Source of the DNA: JADJPO01 sp963750395
Lineage (GTDB): Bacteria; Actinomycetota; Actinomycetes; Actinomycetales; Kineosporiaceae
Reading direction: 5' to 3'
DNA: 64,000 nt
Assembly: GCA_963750395.1 (NCBI GenBank)
Contig: CAVVQM010000007.1
Coordinates: 62,001 to 126,000 of the forward strand
The translations under genes were made by a program, and so were the position numbers. The notes beneath the pieces were generated by a model. That model had not been told where the DNA came from and searched no databases. It was given only the letters and a program-made list of their open reading frames with translations. Positions 62,711 through 64,000 of this stretch are shown piece after piece (within the stretch, counting starts at the first letter, position 1; each line of letters starts with the position of its first letter).

Positions 62711-63544
62711 GTGGCCGTTCTGGCGGCGCTGGCGTCGAGCCTGCTCTGGGGCGTGGCCGACTTCGCCGGCGGCCTGGCCAGCAGGCGCCTGCCGAGCGTG
62801 GTGGTGGTCGGCTGGTCGCAGATCTCGGCCCTGGTCGTCCTGACCCCCCTGGTCCTGGTGACCATCGGCGTCCCGGCGCCGGGGGCCTGGCTGGGCTGGG
62901 GGCTGGCCGCCGGGGTGGCCGGTCTGGCCGGACTCGTCACGTTCTATCGAGCACTGGCGATCGGCACCATGGGTGTCGTCTCGCCGATCGCCGCTCTGGG
63001 CGCGATCGTGCCGGTTCTCGTGGCCGTGGCCGAGGGGGAACGACCAGGCCTCGTCGAGATTGCCGGGATGGTGCTCGCGCTCGCCGGTGCCGTCCTGGCC
63101 TCGGGTCCGGAACTGCGCGGGGGGGCGGGGTCCCGACGCCGGGCGGTCGCGCTCGCGGTGCTGGCGGGGTTGTTCCTCGGTCTGACGCTCGCCTTCATGG
63201 CCAGGGGCTCGACGGCCGGGCCCCTGCCGACGATCGCGGCGATGCGGATCTCCTCCCTGGTCGTCTTCGGCGGCGCCGCCCTGGTCGCCCACAGCCTGGG
63301 CGGGGTGCGACCCCGCCAGGTGCCCGGCCTGCTCGGCATCGGCCTGGCCGACGCCGGCGCGAACTTCCTGTTCGCGCTGGCCTCGACCCTGGGACTGGTC
63401 AGCGTCGTGTCCGTGCTGGGTTCGATCTACCCCGTGGTCACGGTGCTGCTGGCCAGGGTGCTGCTCGCCGAGCGACTGCAACCTGTCCAGGCGGCCGGCG
63501 TGGCGTTGGCCATGGGCGGGATCGCACTGCTGTCCCTGGGCTGA
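62711..63544 (+). CDS. EamA/DMT family transporter
   Basis: 277 residues, ten hydrophobic helices in two EamA repeats (LASSLLWGVADFAGGLASRR; LVSVVSVLGSIYPVVTVLLARVLLAERL). The substrate is unknown. GTG 62711 has GAGGGAG at good spacing; the in-frame GTG at 62684 is less likely. It converges with the TRIC gene. Confidence 0.88.
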   Translation: MAVLAALASSLLWGVADFAGGLASRRLPSVVVVGWSQISALVVLTPLVLVTIGVPAPGAWLGWGLAAGVAGLAGLVTFYRALAIGTMGVVSPIAALGAIVPVLVAVAEGERPGLVEIAGMVLALAGAVLASGPELRGGAGSRRRAVALAVLAGLFLGLTLAFMARGSTAGPLPTIAAMRISSLVVFGGAALVAHSLGGVRPRQVPGLLGIGLADAGANFLFALASTLGLVSVVSVLGSIYPVVTVLLARVLLAERLQPVQAAGVALAMGGIALLSLG

Positions 63545-63574
63545 GCCCTCGGCCGGACCGTGGTCGCGTCGGGC

Positions 63575-64000
63575 TCAGTCGGGGCGTGGCGTCCGCAGGG
63601 TCCGTGGTGCGTTCAGATCCAGGGCGACCGCGGTGAGGCGGACCACGAGGATGAGCACCACGCACGCCCAGATCACCACCGGGCCGAGGCGACCCACCTG
63701 ATCCGCCCAGACCAGCAGGGCCGAGCCCGCCAGTGCCGGGATGGCGTACAGCTCGCGGCGCAGCACCTCGGGCACCACGCCGGCGAGCAGGTCGCGGATC
63801 AGCCCGCCGCCGACGGCGGTGATCACCCCGACGACGACCGCGGCGAGGGGTCCGACGCCCAGGCCCAGGGCGGTGAGGGTGCCGCTGACCGCGAAGGTCG
63901 CCAGTCCCACGGCATCGAGCAGGCGGACGGCGTTGGGCACGTGCCGCAGCGCGCGTCCGTGCCGCCCGGCGGACAACCTGCCCAGCTGCGGGTGCAGCAC
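63575..64000 (-). CDS. trimeric intracellular cation (TRIC) channel family protein, 5' end outside the window
   Basis: 141 codons up to the right edge. NAVRLLDAVGLATFAVSGTLTALGLG followed by VITAVGGGLIRDLLAGVVPEVLRRELYAIPALAGSALLVW is the second repeat of the TRIC/UPF0126 (YadS, YicG) family, with the GGGxxRD motif. The complete protein has two such repeats in about 210 residues, so roughly a third is missing. Predicted membrane cation channel. Confidence 0.87.
   Translation of the reverse strand: MLHPQLGRLSAGRHGRALRHVPNAVRLLDAVGLATFAVSGTLTALGLGVGPLAAVVVGVITAVGGGLIRDLLAGVVPEVLRRELYAIPALAGSALLVWADQVGRLGPVVIWACVVLILVVRLTAVALDLNAPRTLRTPRPD

Noticed and set aside
62059..63636. 525-codon plus-strand frame over DUF3000 and the EamA gene
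   Set aside because: It crosses two genes in other frames and has no recognisable domain.
1..64000. tRNA, rRNA, CRISPR arrays, insertion sequences, prophage or defence islands
   Set aside because: I looked for them and found no cloverleaf-like genes, spaced repeats, transposase motifs or known defence domains. All tandem repeats are short and lack spacers.

Overview
The window is a contiguous, gene-dense stretch of chromosome from a high-GC Gram-positive bacterium (Actinomycetota). This rests on the very high G+C content, the frequent GTG starts and ATGA/GTGA gene overlaps, and a long run of families restricted to or typical of actinobacteria: DUF3000, DUF3071/SepH, DUF3093, DUF3159, DUF3710, DUF4192, DUF4193, DUF5998, a SAM-IV riboswitch, a GNAT plus acyl-CoA-synthetase protein acetyltransferase, and a ferrochelatase with a cysteine cluster. 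The PPi-dependent phosphofructokinase would fit Propionibacteriales-like lineages, but I cannot fix a genus from the sequence alone. No rRNA, tRNA, CRISPR array, insertion sequence or prophage was recognised.

Layout. 1-12.9 kb: a PAC2-family protein (cut at the left edge), a LigB-type ATP-dependent DNA ligase, PPi-phosphofructokinase, a YghZ-type aldo/keto reductase, a SpeE-like methyltransferase, DUF1232 and DUF4192 proteins, a SAM-IV riboswitch driving metY, a NUDIX hydrolase, a universal stress protein, an HhH-GPD protein and the principal sigma factor. 12.9-27.8 kb: the topoisomerase IV pair parE and parC, separated by two carbohydrate blocks. One is a ROK repressor divergent from xylA. 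The other is a DeoR regulator plus a CUT1 sugar ABC transporter without its own ATPase. parC carries a 413-residue intein directly after the catalytic tyrosine. 27.8-45.4 kb: conserved actinobacterial housekeeping, including a c-di-AMP riboswitch upstream of an NlpC/P60 hydrolase, an acetyltransferase, sepH, ferrochelatase, an inositol-monophosphatase-family gene, dut, two TrkA-type K+ gating subunits, an APC permease and an rRNA m5U methyltransferase. 45.4-64 kb: aconitase behind a palindrome-rich promoter, a xylFGH transporter with a second ROK repressor, dxs, an MA-like peptidase, cobQ, RNase D, an atypical response regulator, DUF3000, an EamA permease and the start of a TRIC channel.

How the genes fit together. 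The xylose system is split over two loci about 30 kb apart. XylFGH imports D-xylose and XylA isomerises it to xylulose. Each locus has its own ROK repressor, and no xylulokinase lies in the window. The remainder is mostly core metabolism, chromosome maintenance and envelope functions in an order that looks syntenic with other actinobacteria.

Two properties of the sequence itself stand out. First, nine genes, several of them normally essential (parE, acnA, dxs), are interrupted by at least 21 single-base frameshifts. Nineteen of these are +1, mostly explainable as one extra base in a short G or C run, and six fall in dxs alone. The protein sequences resume perfectly each time, so I annotate them as genes and suspect sequencing or assembly error, not decay. 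Second, short tandem duplications of 14-20 bp sit exactly across the stop codons of three unrelated genes, and others lie at gene starts, including a duplicated Shine-Dalgarno element.
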